60,848 bases of DNA, taken from Nitrospirota bacterium (GTDB lineage: Bacteria; Nitrospirota; Thermodesulfovibrionia; Thermodesulfovibrionales; UBA6898). The translations under genes and the position numbers were made by a program. The notes beneath the pieces were generated by a model. It saw only the letters and a program-made list of their open reading frames with translations, was not told the DNA's origin and made no database searches. Positions 49,322-60,807 of this stretch are shown one piece after another (the stretch's first letter is position 1; each line of letters starts with the position of its first letter). The stretch is from contig JACRHC010000075.1 in the NCBI GenBank assembly GCA_016217675.1, positions 1 through 60,848 on the forward strand, read 5' to 3'.

Positions 49322-50728
49322 TCAGGCCCTCAGCGCAGCAGAGACCAGCCGGATGAGTTCCTTAATGTCCTGATCCTGTATCGTTCTGGCATCGAGCAGG
49401 AGAGCGTTGTCTTTTATCCGGGCGACAATCGGCCTTGAACCTGTCCTGAGTCGTGTTTCCAGTTCATTAACGGTGATATGCCTTGGGTCTATTGAAATTG
49501 CATAGCTTTCAAACTCAGTCTCGGGCAGAGAACCGCCGCCAGCCTTTGAGGAATCTTTAACCAGGGCGATTTCTGCAGATACGCTCTGCCGGCGGAGTTG
49601 TGCTGCTATTTTTTTTGCACGTGACTTGATCGTTTCCCGTGATTGAAAAAGCATCCGGAGCACAGGTATGTTCTGCAGAACCTTATCAGGGTCAAGATAG
49701 TCCAAGAGCGTTGCCTCAAAGGCTGCGATAGTCATCTTGTCGACCCTGACTGCGCGTGCAAGCGGATTCTTCCGGATCTTTTCCAGGAGATCCTGCCTGC
49801 CGACAATAATGCCGCCCTGGGGTCCTCCAAGGAGTTTGTCTCCACTGAAGGTCACGAGATCTGCACCTGACTTCATGATCTCCTGCAGAGAGGGCTCCCC
49901 GTGAATGCCATATGGCTTCAGATCGATCAGGCAGCCACTGCCGAGATCATACATGACAGGGATGCCGCGTTCCTTGCCCAAGGCCGACAGTTGTTCTATG
50001 GAAACATCCTCGGTGAAGCCTGTAATTTTATAGTTTGACTGATGGACCTTGAGGATAAGGCCGGTCTTTTCATTGACCGCCTTCTGATAATCGTAAAGAT
50101 GTGTCTTATTCGTTGTCCCGATCTCACGGAGGGTTGCCCCGCTTGCAGCCATAACATCCGGTACCCTGAAAGAACCGCCGATTTCTACGAGTTCGCCCCT
50201 TGAAACGATCACCTCCCTGTCCTTTGCAATAGTCGAAAGAGAGAGGAGTACGGCAGCTGCGTTATTGTTAACGATCAGGGCATCCTCTGCACCGGCAAGC
50301 TGCCTGAGGATCCTCGCAGTATGGGAATGGCGCTTCCCTCTTTTGCCTGCGTCAAGGTCATATTCGAGGTTGGAATATCCCCTGCTTACGGCAATGACAT
50401 TTTTCACTGCTTTTTCGGAAAGCACTGCCCTCCCAAGATTTGTATGCAGCACTATGCCGGTTGCATTAATCACGGGAAGCAGGCTGAATGAGGAAAGCTT
50501 CTGGATCTTTGCATGAATACCAAAGGAAAGGGATGCGTAAGATGTGTCAGACTGGGCCCCGCTGAGGATTTCCTGCCGTCTTTCAGCAATAATATCCCTG
50601 ATAGCCTGCACCACAATGGTTCTGGGAAATGAGGCTAACCATTGGCTGCCATCAGGACCTTTCAGGAGTTCATCAACAGATGGAAGTGCTGAAAGGTGAG
50701 ATGCCTTCACACTCTTCCTGCTTTTCAC
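49322..50728 (-). CDS. selA: SelA, L-seryl-tRNA(Sec) selenium transferase
   Basis: PLP enzyme that converts Ser-tRNA(Sec) to Sec-tRNA(Sec) with selenophosphate. The N-terminal tRNA-binding part (LPSVDELL...) is followed by INATGIVLHTNLGRAVLS, the PLP-lysine motif FSGDKLLGGPQGG and the C-terminal domain ending ALRA. At 468 aa it has standard length. It starts with GTG behind GGAG. selD (selenophosphate synthase) is not in the window. Confidence 0.95.
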   Translation of the reverse strand: MKSRKSVKASHLSALPSVDELLKGPDGSQWLASFPRTIVVQAIRDIIAERRQEILSGAQSDTSYASLSFGIHAKIQKLSSFSLLPVINATGIVLHTNLGRAVLSEKAVKNVIAVSRGYSNLEYDLDAGKRGKRHSHTARILRQLAGAEDALIVNNNAAAVLLSLSTIAKDREVIVSRGELVEIGGSFRVPDVMAASGATLREIGTTNKTHLYDYQKAVNEKTGLILKVHQSNYKITGFTEDVSIEQLSALGKERGIPVMYDLGSGCLIDLKPYGIHGEPSLQEIMKSGADLVTFSGDKLLGGPQGGIIVGRQDLLEKIRKNPLARAVRVDKMTIAAFEATLLDYLDPDKVLQNIPVLRMLFQSRETIKSRAKKIAAQLRRQSVSAEIALVKDSSKAGGGSLPETEFESYAISIDPRHITVNELETRLRTGSRPIVARIKDNALLLDARTIQDQDIKELIRLVSAALRA

Positions 50729-50800
50729 ATAAGCTCCGCTGTCTTTAGTCTGTATATGATCATTGAGTTGCTCAGTCCCGACTATTATGTCTGAAAAGCA

Positions 50801-51634
50801 CTATGATATCAAAGGGTCTTTTACGCCCGCTTCGCTGAACCCTTTTTGGCGCAGCCTGCAGCTGTCACACTGTCTGCAGGGAACGAGTTGAGCAAAAGGA
50901 CTTTGGGGAGAGGCACCGTGGTCCGCGTTTTTACCCCTGATCCTTGCCCCCCGGGGTTTCTCTTGAGGATCATAGCAGCTCCAGGTGAGGCTATAATCCA
51001 CCCCTAATTCGATGCCTCTTTTTATGATCTCTGACTTGGTCATGGAGATAAGCGGTGCCTCGATATGAAAATGGAGCCTCCCCTCCACTGATGCCTTGGT
51101 AGCAAGGTTGGCCATTTTTTCATATGCCCGGAGATATTCAGGCCTGCAGTCAGGGTACCCGCTGTAGTCTATGGCATTAGCGCCGATAAAGATGTGTTCG
51201 GCCTCAACTGCCTCTGCCCAGGCAAGGGCAAAGGACAGGAAGATCGTATTGCGGGCCGGGACGTAAGTAGCCGGGATCGGTGATTCGTGATTCGTAATTC
51301 GTGATTCGGCGGTCTTTTTGGAGATGGCTTTTTTTGACTTGTTACGCATTACTGATAACGCATTACGGTTTTTCGGGACCTGCAGATCAGAAGTAAGCGC
51401 AGAACCGCCGATATCGCGGAGGCTGAAGTCAATAATGAGGTGTTTTTTTACTGCTAATACTGATGCGATGGAACGCGCTGATTCAAGCTCCCGTGCATGC
51501 CGCTGCTGATAGTCAAAGGTGAGGGCATATAATTCATGGCCTTTTTCTTTTGCAATTGCCAGGCTCGTTGCTGAGTCCAGCCCCCCGCTCAGAAGAACCA
51601 CTGCCTTTCCGGAACTGCCCCGCCTCACGCTCAA
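50801..51634 (-). CDS. queC: QueC, 7-cyano-7-deazaguanine synthase, with two insertions
   Basis: ATP-dependent enzyme that makes preQ0 in queuosine synthesis. The PP-loop [12 protein letters not shown] is at the N-terminus, [18 protein letters not shown] in the middle and the zinc cysteines ([14 protein letters not shown]) at the C-terminus. Two segments are extra: about 28 residues before [10 protein letters not shown], coded by repeats at 51280-51366, and about 25 residues between CYDPQ and the last cysteines. It starts with TTG overlapping the previous stop (TTGA). No other queuosine gene is nearby. Confidence 0.93.
   Translation of the reverse strand: MSVRRGSSGKAVVLLSGGLDSATSLAIAKEKGHELYALTFDYQQRHARELESARSIASVLAVKKHLIIDFSLRDIGGSALTSDLQVPKNRNALSVMRNKSKKAISKKTAESRITNHESPIPATYVPARNTIFLSFALAWAEAVEAEHIFIGANAIDYSGYPDCRPEYLRAYEKMANLATKASVEGRLHFHIEAPLISMTKSEIIKRGIELGVDYSLTWSCYDPQEKPRGARIRGKNADHGASPQSPFAQLVPCRQCDSCRLRQKGFSEAGVKDPLIS
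51280..51366. repeat. heptanucleotide and 14-bp direct repeats inside queC
   Basis: 51280-51307 reads GTGATTC, GTGATTC, GTAATTC, GTGATTC (7-bp units). Further on ACGCATTAC occurs at 51344-51352 and 51358-51366, 14 bases apart. Translated on the minus strand they give the unusual SRITNHES. The element is in frame and falls before a conserved QueC motif. Confidence 0.8.
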
Positions 51635-52680
51635 TCTACGTCATCACTTGTCCCGTCAGTCCTGTCCGGTCCAGAGCTCTTTACGGAAAATCCATTCTCT
51701 GACACCGTATAGATATAGGGACGACCCCAGGGGTCTGGTTTATCGGTTATTGCTGAAAGCGACTGCGGATAGGTTTGATTCTTCAATCTTGCACTCTCTA
51801 TGCTGAACCTGAGCTCTCTGATCCTTTTTGATGCATCAAAAACCTTTAGCGTCTCATCCTGCTGCATAAATACAACAACACAGGACAGAACAAGAGAGGC
51901 TGCAACGGCAACATACGGGAGATATTTCAGTGCAGTCCCTGTCTTCCTTTCCTCAGCGGCGACTACAGACGGAATGACAGGGGCTGCGTCCTGGGCATCG
52001 ACCGCTCCTTTTTCGATGAGTGAAAGGAGGGTTTTGGAGACCAGGTAACTGTCCATACCGGTAAGGTCAATAATGGTGCTGACATCGTTGTCGCCGTCAA
52101 CGCAGGTAAAAACCTCTCGTTCTTCTTCAGTCAGGCTTGATATATTATTGCCCTTTCGTATGAAAAGTGTGTCAAGGGTGATTCTGTCCTTTATGATAGA
52201 GAGCTCATCAAGGATCCTGAGACCTTCCATGAGAAGGTGCTGGGTGTCAAGGGAGAAGGGAAGTTCCTTGTCCTGCGGCACGCCCTGCGCTGCAAACTCG
52301 TAAGTCCCCTGTTTCCATCCGAAAAGCTGGACAACGGTCTCTGTGACCTGACTGTTCAGGATTTCCTTAATCTTGTCTTTGTCTACCAGTTCCCTCTGAA
52401 GCAGTGCTGTTCCGAGCTTAATGCCGGTCCTGCGCTGCTCCTCAAGCACAGACTTGAGGTCCTCGTCCTTTATGAGACCTCTTTTTACCAGGATCTTGCC
52501 AAGGCGGTTATCCTCGTTTCTTCTCTTGGACTCTGCTCCAACAATATTCCCGTCCACAAACAGGAGTTTGACCTTGTCTGCCTTGCCATCAAGCGCAAGA
52601 ATGCCGGTCTTCCGCTGGAAGTAGATAAGCTGAAGAATATCAGCAAGTCCGAAGTCTTTTAGTGAACCTTCTAAAGCCAT
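51631..52680 (-). CDS. DUF4388 (PATAN-like) protein with pseudopilin-like C-terminus
   Basis: A 349-residue protein. Residues 1-100 are a DUF4388 domain ([34 protein letters not shown]), found in signalling proteins of Myxococcus and relatives. A helical middle part follows, with a winged-helix-like segment around 185-235, then one membrane helix ([23 protein letters not shown]). The last 70 residues resemble the GspG pseudopilin end: [14 protein letters not shown] and [13 protein letters not shown], which binds calcium in GspG. So a cytoplasmic signal domain is joined to an outside pseudopilin-like domain. It overlaps queC and the upstream TPR gene. Confidence 0.78.
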   Translation of the reverse strand: MALEGSLKDFGLADILQLIYFQRKTGILALDGKADKVKLLFVDGNIVGAESKRRNEDNRLGKILVKRGLIKDEDLKSVLEEQRRTGIKLGTALLQRELVDKDKIKEILNSQVTETVVQLFGWKQGTYEFAAQGVPQDKELPFSLDTQHLLMEGLRILDELSIIKDRITLDTLFIRKGNNISSLTEEEREVFTCVDGDNDVSTIIDLTGMDSYLVSKTLLSLIEKGAVDAQDAAPVIPSVVAAEERKTGTALKYLPYVAVAASLVLSCVVVFMQQDETLKVFDASKRIRELRFSIESARLKNQTYPQSLSAITDKPDPWGRPYIYTVSENGFSVKSSGPDRTDGTSDDVD

Positions 52681-54341
52681 CCCTTGGATATCCTCTGCCG
52701 AGTAAAAATGTTGGAAATAACAAGCAATATTGCTGCGATCAGCAGTGATGCGAAGTTTACAACCCAGTGAGTTCCCCTGGCATCAGGAGACATAAAATAC
52801 GTTGTAAATGGGAAAAGAAAGAAGAATATGAAAGGCCACATAAAGAAAAATCCGTACAGGATCTTCCCTGCATAGACCTGCGAAGAACCGGGAATGATGA
52901 ACGAGAGCAGTCTCATGATATTCCTGCGCCGCGTTTGGTGTTCGTATATGGACAACAGTTGTGCTACCCGCTCTTTTACCTCGATCTCTTCGAGCTTTAT
53001 GAGAGAGCGGAAGCATTGGGGGCACATCTGGCCCCACATAATATGTTTTTCACAGCGCGGGCAGAAGATCCCATTACACCGCCTGCAGCGGTACGCCTTG
53101 TTCCCGGCGTGCCTGTTCATCATAAAAAAGGCGAAGATCATAAGCAGGGCCGCTGCTGAAATGGCCCACCCCGGAAGCACGGAAAGATTGAATGTGGCTG
53201 CCTTCCCCTGAGTTTTCCATGCAAGGTCCCAGAGAGATGAAGAGGAGATAGCCTCATCCGCAACGATCCTGTTTGGGTTTCTGCCAGAGACTGCCCGATA
53301 CCGTGTAACCGCATTCCGGTCAATCTCAAGAGCCTTGTTGAAATATTCGTTCCCTTTTTCAAAGTCAAGGCCTTCTCTGGAAACCTGGGAAAGGTTGTAA
53401 TATGCCGAAGCAAGTGGCCGGATACTTACAGCTGCAAGGTAACTCCTGACTGCATCGTCCAGTCTGTTCTGGCCAACATAAACATTGCCGAGGTTCACAT
53501 AACCAGGCGCATCTGCCTTAATTTTAATAAGATGGTCGTATGCTGCCATGGCCTCATCATAGAGTCCTGAGCGTTTCAATGCCAGTCCATAGGAAAACAG
53601 GGCAGTGGGGTCATTTGACGACTTGAGGGCAGAGAGTGCATAGGCATTGCCCTTTGATTCATTGACTTCGACAATGGCCTTCATGGCCCCTGATGATGAG
53701 ACCTGCAGAAACTGCGCAGCCGTCCTGAATACAAATGGAGAAGTAAGGAGAAAGGCCAGAAATAAATATACGAGAGCCTTGTCAATCCTGGGCATATAAA
53801 GGCCGAGCAGGACAAGAATGCCGGCAAGAAACAGAAGTGGACTGATAAGGGAAAACACAAAGAGAATGAGCAGAAGCACAATATTTTGGCGGGATTCTTC
53901 AATCTCATGGGCAAGCAGCGGCAGATCACCGAATATGCGGACGATCACGATAATAAATATGACAACGATGAACGACAGCACGAGACTAAGGTACGCGGCC
54001 CCGGCCAGACTGAAAGACCACCAGAAATTTTTCGAATAGGCATTAATTCCCGCCACTACATGATCAATGCTTTCAAGAATGCCTGAGTAGCTCAGCGCAA
54101 AGCGTGCCCTGGCAAGCCCAAACTGCACTGCCGGGAGGTCAGGTGAATATGCAGATGCCCGGCCTAACAGAGCGGCTGCCTGCTCCTCGTTCGCTGTCTG
54201 TGCTTCCTGAAGCAGGAGATAAGAGGATATTTCAGAGTTTCTGATTCCGCTATTCAGCCGGGATTCGGCAAACTCGTCGGCAAAACTCACTGCCGGTGAT
54301 AATACTATGCAAAAAAACAGAAAAACAGCCAGTTTTCTCAT
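52671..54341 (-). CDS. membrane TPR protein with zinc-ribbon segment
   Basis: A 556-residue membrane protein. Signal peptide at 1-21 (LAVFLFFCIVLSPAVSFA); a helical region; about four to five membrane helices between 110 and 205; a TPR region (about 235-345, with LDDAVRSYLAAVSIRPLA); a further helix near 390-410; a cytoplasmic zinc-ribbon-like segment with CRRCNGIFCPRC and CPQC; then two C-terminal membrane helices. No enzyme motif is seen. It lies between plsY and the DUF4388 gene, overlapping both, and may act with the latter. Confidence 0.7.
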   Translation of the reverse strand: MRKLAVFLFFCIVLSPAVSFADEFAESRLNSGIRNSEISSYLLLQEAQTANEEQAAALLGRASAYSPDLPAVQFGLARARFALSYSGILESIDHVVAGINAYSKNFWWSFSLAGAAYLSLVLSFIVVIFIIVIVRIFGDLPLLAHEIEESRQNIVLLLILFVFSLISPLLFLAGILVLLGLYMPRIDKALVYLFLAFLLTSPFVFRTAAQFLQVSSSGAMKAIVEVNESKGNAYALSALKSSNDPTALFSYGLALKRSGLYDEAMAAYDHLIKIKADAPGYVNLGNVYVGQNRLDDAVRSYLAAVSIRPLASAYYNLSQVSREGLDFEKGNEYFNKALEIDRNAVTRYRAVSGRNPNRIVADEAISSSSLWDLAWKTQGKAATFNLSVLPGWAISAAALLMIFAFFMMNRHAGNKAYRCRRCNGIFCPRCEKHIMWGQMCPQCFRSLIKLEEIEVKERVAQLLSIYEHQTRRRNIMRLLSFIIPGSSQVYAGKILYGFFFMWPFIFFFLFPFTTYFMSPDARGTHWVVNFASLLIAAILLVISNIFTRQRISKGWL

Positions 54342-54922
54342 GCCTTCCTGCCAACCCTGGATTCTGTGCCTGCAAGCAGACGCCTGATATTGTCCCTGTG
54401 ACGCACTAACAATATTATACTCATAATAATCGCAATGGGAAGTTTTTCCTTTGAATCAAGAAGGACAATGCTGAGGGGCAGGCTGCAGAACGAGATAACT
54501 GCGCCGAGTGATGAGTATCGGGTTAAGGCTACGATCATAAGCCAGAGGATAACCGTGACCAGCGCCGCAAGAGGGGCATAGATGCTGAGAACTCCAAGGC
54601 TGGTTGCGACTCCCTTTCCTCCTTTAAATTTCAGGAATATCGAGAAGTTATGGCCGAGTACGGCAATAATCCCCACAACACCCTGATACAATATCCCAAT
54701 ATCAAAAAATCCTGCAAGCCAAACCACAGCCATCCCCTTGGCAAAATCCCCGATCAGGGTGAAGAGCGCAGGCAGTTTTCCGGTAGTGCGGAGCACGTTT
54801 GTAGCGCCGATGTTTCCGCTGCCGGCATTCTGCAGGTCGACGCCGCGGCTTTTTGCGATAATCTGACCGATCGGAATGGACCCGATCAGGAAGGCAGCAA
54901 GCGCCAGGAAGGCGAGTTTCAC
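54338..54922 (-). CDS. plsY: PlsY, acyl-phosphate:glycerol-3-phosphate acyltransferase
   Basis: Membrane enzyme for the first acyl transfer of phospholipid synthesis. It has about five to six membrane helices and the three conserved loops: GSIPIGQIIAKSRGVDLQNAGSGNIGATN, LGHNFSIFLKFKGGKGVATSLG, and the end RHRDNIRRLLAGTE. At 194 aa it is the normal length. It starts with GTG overlapping pgsA (GTGA) and ends overlapping the TPR gene. plsX is not present in the window. Confidence 0.95.
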   Translation of the reverse strand: MKLAFLALAAFLIGSIPIGQIIAKSRGVDLQNAGSGNIGATNVLRTTGKLPALFTLIGDFAKGMAVVWLAGFFDIGILYQGVVGIIAVLGHNFSIFLKFKGGKGVATSLGVLSIYAPLAALVTVILWLMIVALTRYSSLGAVISFCSLPLSIVLLDSKEKLPIAIIMSIILLVRHRDNIRRLLAGTESRVGRKA

Positions 54923-55461
54923 ACCTTTCTCCAGAACGAGACTGTGTATTGCACTCCTGATGTAACCGACAGAACGAGTGCGAGCCAGATAAACACTGTG
55001 CCGATGTCATACAGATCGAAAGGGAGATTATCAAAAATACTGCCCATAAGAATGAGGCAGAGGACTGCCGTGATCTGGGCGGTTGTCTTGAGCTTGCCGC
55101 CCATTTCTGCGGGGATCACAATATCCTTTGAAAGAGCAACGACCCTCAACCCTGTTACCAGAAAATCCCGCACAATAAGCATGATTGCCACGAATGCAGA
55201 CACCCTCTCCATGTCAACAAGAACGATAAGTGCCGATATGACAAGGAATTTGTCTGCAAGAGGGTCCATGATAATGCCGAACTTGGTGATCTGGCCGGAC
55301 CTTCTTGCAAGATAGCCGTCAAGAAAATCCGTGATCGATGCGATACTGAATACCAGTGCGCCGATCACCGGGTGGCCATAGACAGATAAGACGAAGAATG
55401 GAATGAGGACGATCCTGCTCAGCGTCAGGGCTGTCGGAAGGTTAAGCCTTAAAGTATTCAT
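54919..55461 (-). CDS. pgsA: PgsA, CDP-diacylglycerol-glycerol-3-phosphate 3-phosphatidyltransferase
   Basis: CDP-alcohol phosphatidyltransferase that makes phosphatidylglycerol phosphate. The catalytic motif D-x2-DG-x2-AR-x8-G-x3-D-x3-D is complete, running from DFLDGYLARR to MDPLADK. There are about four to five membrane helices. At 180 aa it has normal size. It overlaps kdsC by 20 bases and plsY by four, so phospholipid and Kdo genes share a transcript. Confidence 0.93.
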   Translation of the reverse strand: MNTLRLNLPTALTLSRIVLIPFFVLSVYGHPVIGALVFSIASITDFLDGYLARRSGQITKFGIIMDPLADKFLVISALIVLVDMERVSAFVAIMLIVRDFLVTGLRVVALSKDIVIPAEMGGKLKTTAQITAVLCLILMGSIFDNLPFDLYDIGTVFIWLALVLSVTSGVQYTVSFWRKV

Positions 55462-56008
55462 CGAACATTCCCTTCCAAAGGCCTTTCGCTTTAAGAATAA
55501 AGTCTGTTATTTCCCTGACCGCTCCCTTCCCTCCCCGGTTCTTCGTGATCATGAGAGCATGCTTTTTGGCCTCATCGGCCGCGTCAGCAACAGCGACCGG
55601 CAAGCCGACCACTGCCATGATCGGCGCATCGACGATATCGTCTCCTATATAGGCCACTTCGTGATCTTTCAGCGCATGCTGTTTCAGGAGCTGGGCATAG
55701 GCCACCTTTTTGTTCAGGCACTTCTGAAAGACCTCGGTAATACCGAGTTCCTGGGCCCTGCGCTCCACCACTTTCGAGTGCCTGCCGGTAATGATCGCGA
55801 TCCTGATGCCCGCCTGATGCAGCATCTTGATGCCATGACCGTCACGGACATGAAAGGCCTTGTATTCGTTGCCTTCATTATCCAAAACAATACTCCCGTC
55901 AGTCAGGACACCGTCAACGTCCATGATGAGCAGCTTGATGCCCCTTGCAATTACTTTTGCAGCGCCCTTTGCCTCTTGTCCCTTGCCTCCTGCCCCTTGC
56001 TTCTTCAT
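55442..56008 (-). CDS. kdsC: KdsC, Kdo-8-phosphate phosphatase
   Basis: HAD-superfamily phosphatase that makes free Kdo. Catalytic motif DVDGVLTDG (about 32-40), then ITGRHSKVVERRAQELGI and YIGDDIVDAPIM. At 188 aa it is slightly long: the first 22 residues (KKQGAGGKGQEAKG...) come from a purine-rich 7-bp tandem repeat and have no counterpart in normal KdsC, which starts near IKLLIMDVDG. The ATG directly follows the kdsD stop, behind AAAAGGGG. Confidence 0.92.
   Translation of the reverse strand: MKKQGAGGKGQEAKGAAKVIARGIKLLIMDVDGVLTDGSIVLDNEGNEYKAFHVRDGHGIKMLHQAGIRIAIITGRHSKVVERRAQELGITEVFQKCLNKKVAYAQLLKQHALKDHEVAYIGDDIVDAPIMAVVGLPVAVADAADEAKKHALMITKNRGGKGAVREITDFILKAKGLWKGMFDEYFKA
55969..56003. 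repeat. heptanucleotide tandem repeat in the 5' end of kdsC
   Basis: On the plus strand: TTGCCTC, TTGTCCC, TTGCCTC, CTGCCCC, TTGCTTC, five 7-bp units. They encode the low-complexity Gly/Lys/Gln start of KdsC and lie only a few bases inside its ATG. Same unit length as the arrays in the oppF-like gene and queC. Confidence 0.8.
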
Positions 56009-56983
56009 TTAGGCTATCCCCTTTTTTAAAATATCATGGAGGTGAATAACTCCTGTTGTCCGGCCATTTTCGTCAGCAACAACAAGCGCAGTTATGGAGA
56101 GATTTTCCATAACTGCCAGGGCTTTTGCTGCAAGCTCACCCTCTGAAATTACCCGCGGGTTTCTTGTCATTACGTCTCTGGCCTTCATGTCGAAGAAACC
56201 CTTGCCCCATTTCTCAATTCCTCTTCGCACATCGCCATCAGTAATAATGCCGAGCATAACCCTGTCACTTTCAGCAACAATGCTCAAGCCAAGCCGTTTC
56301 GAAGATATCTCCATGACCGCGGCCGTAAGCGACGCTTCAGGAGATATGATCGGCAGGGCGTCACCGGCATGCATGAGGTCCTTAACCCTGATAAAGAGTT
56401 TTTTTCCGAGGCTTCCGCTGGGATGGAAGAAAGCAAAATCATCCTGCTGAAATCCCCGCTTGGTGAGAAGGGCAACCGCAATTGCATCTCCCATGGCAAG
56501 TGCTGCTGTCGTAGAAGATGTCGGCACAATGCCGAGCGGGCAGGCCTCTTCCATTACAGATATATCAAGATTTACTTCCGCAGCCTTTGCGAGCGTGGAA
56601 CCGTGATTTCCTGTCAGGGAAACAAGTCCTACATTAAATCGCTTGAGAAAAGGTATTATGCCGATGATTTCATCAGTCTCGCCGCTGTTGGAGATGGCAA
56701 TGATTACATCGTCTGCGGTTACCATGCCGAGATCGCCGTGGCTTGCTTCAGCCGGGTGCATGAAGAAGGAGGGCGTGCCTGTAGATGCCAGCGTGGCAGC
56801 GATCTTCTTGCCCACCAGTCCTGATTTGCCCATGCCGGTAACAACGACTCGTCCCTTGCTGCTGAGGATGATTTCAACAGCCTTGTCGAATGTTTCGTCA
56901 AGCTTATCAATAAGGCTGCGTACGGCATCTGCCTCTGTCTGCAGGACTTTCTTTGCAATGTCAATGCTGCTGAGGGGATTCAT
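56009..56983 (-). CDS. kdsD: KdsD, D-arabinose-5-phosphate isomerase
   Basis: Converts ribulose-5-phosphate to arabinose-5-phosphate, the first Kdo precursor. SIS domain at 1-190 (GMGKSGLVGKKIAATLASTGTPSFFMHPAEASHGDLGM, ISNSGETDEI) followed by two CBS domains (VKDLMHAG..., ARDVMTRNP...). Length (324 aa) fits KdsD/KpsF. It is followed immediately by kdsC and preceded by the coiled-coil gene. The CBS pair may sense a nucleotide. Confidence 0.95.
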   Translation of the reverse strand: MNPLSSIDIAKKVLQTEADAVRSLIDKLDETFDKAVEIILSSKGRVVVTGMGKSGLVGKKIAATLASTGTPSFFMHPAEASHGDLGMVTADDVIIAISNSGETDEIIGIIPFLKRFNVGLVSLTGNHGSTLAKAAEVNLDISVMEEACPLGIVPTSSTTAALAMGDAIAVALLTKRGFQQDDFAFFHPSGSLGKKLFIRVKDLMHAGDALPIISPEASLTAAVMEISSKRLGLSIVAESDRVMLGIITDGDVRRGIEKWGKGFFDMKARDVMTRNPRVISEGELAAKALAVMENLSITALVVADENGRTTGVIHLHDILKKGIA

Positions 56984-56989
56984 CTGCTC

Positions 56990-57465
56990 CTAATCGAACT
57001 GGCATCTGAGCCAGCCCGGCGGTGTCCCTTTTCGGTGGGCTTCGGCTTCCAATTCATTGAGATCTCTTTCAGCAGATGAGAGGTGGTCTTTTGCTTTTCT
57101 GAGCCTGCCCTGCAGAGTGCCCATTTTCCTGCTGGTACGAACACTTTTGGACTGCTCCCGTGAGATGTCTTCTTCCCGTTCCCTGACATCGCGGCCCGCA
57201 TTTTCAATCTTTTTTTTCAATACCGCTGCTCTTTTGCACCAGTATTCCTGTTCCTGTTTCTGCCGCGCTTTCCTGTTTTCGTCCTTTATTGCTGATGGTT
57301 GAGTCTTTCCCTGTGCCTGGGGCTTATTGTCTGAAGGATTGCGGTACTTATCTATATCATCATTGGTATATGTAACGGTTTTGTCCTCACAGAACCCTGC
57401 CTCCGGAGAGAGAGAAAGCACGGCAGCAAACAAGGTCCACAGAAGCAGGGCCCAGAAATAGATTT

Positions 57466-57469
<4 letters not shown>
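56990..57469 (-). CDS. secreted coiled-coil protein of unknown function
   Basis: A 159-residue protein with a signal peptide ([24 protein letters not shown]). After a short polar linker it is a charged coiled coil (about 65-145, rich in Lys, Glu and Arg), ending [12 protein letters not shown] with a Trp and a Cys. It overlaps kdsA by four bases and precedes kdsD by six. The envelope operon suggests a periplasmic role, perhaps structural. I do not recognise the family. Confidence 0.75.
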
Positions 57470-60715
<3,246 letters not shown>

Positions 60716-60731
60716 AGATATCTTGGCACTC

Positions 60732-60737
60732 ATTATA
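60732..60737 (-). promoter_or_regulatory. -10 element of the envelope operon
   Basis: Perfect TATAAT on the minus strand (60732-60737). The -35 is weak (CTGTCA, 19 bases upstream). It gives a start near 60725 and a leader of about ten bases to the ATG at 60715. Confidence 0.45.
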
Positions 60738-60807
60738 TACTAATTGACCCAAATCTTGACAGCCGGAACGATAACCGTCCGACCTGTTTCTGAGATATAC
60801 TGTACCC

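Noticed and set aside
19471..56003. Heptamer arrays as CRISPR repeats
   Set aside because: Units are 7 bp with no spacers, and no cas genes are in the window.
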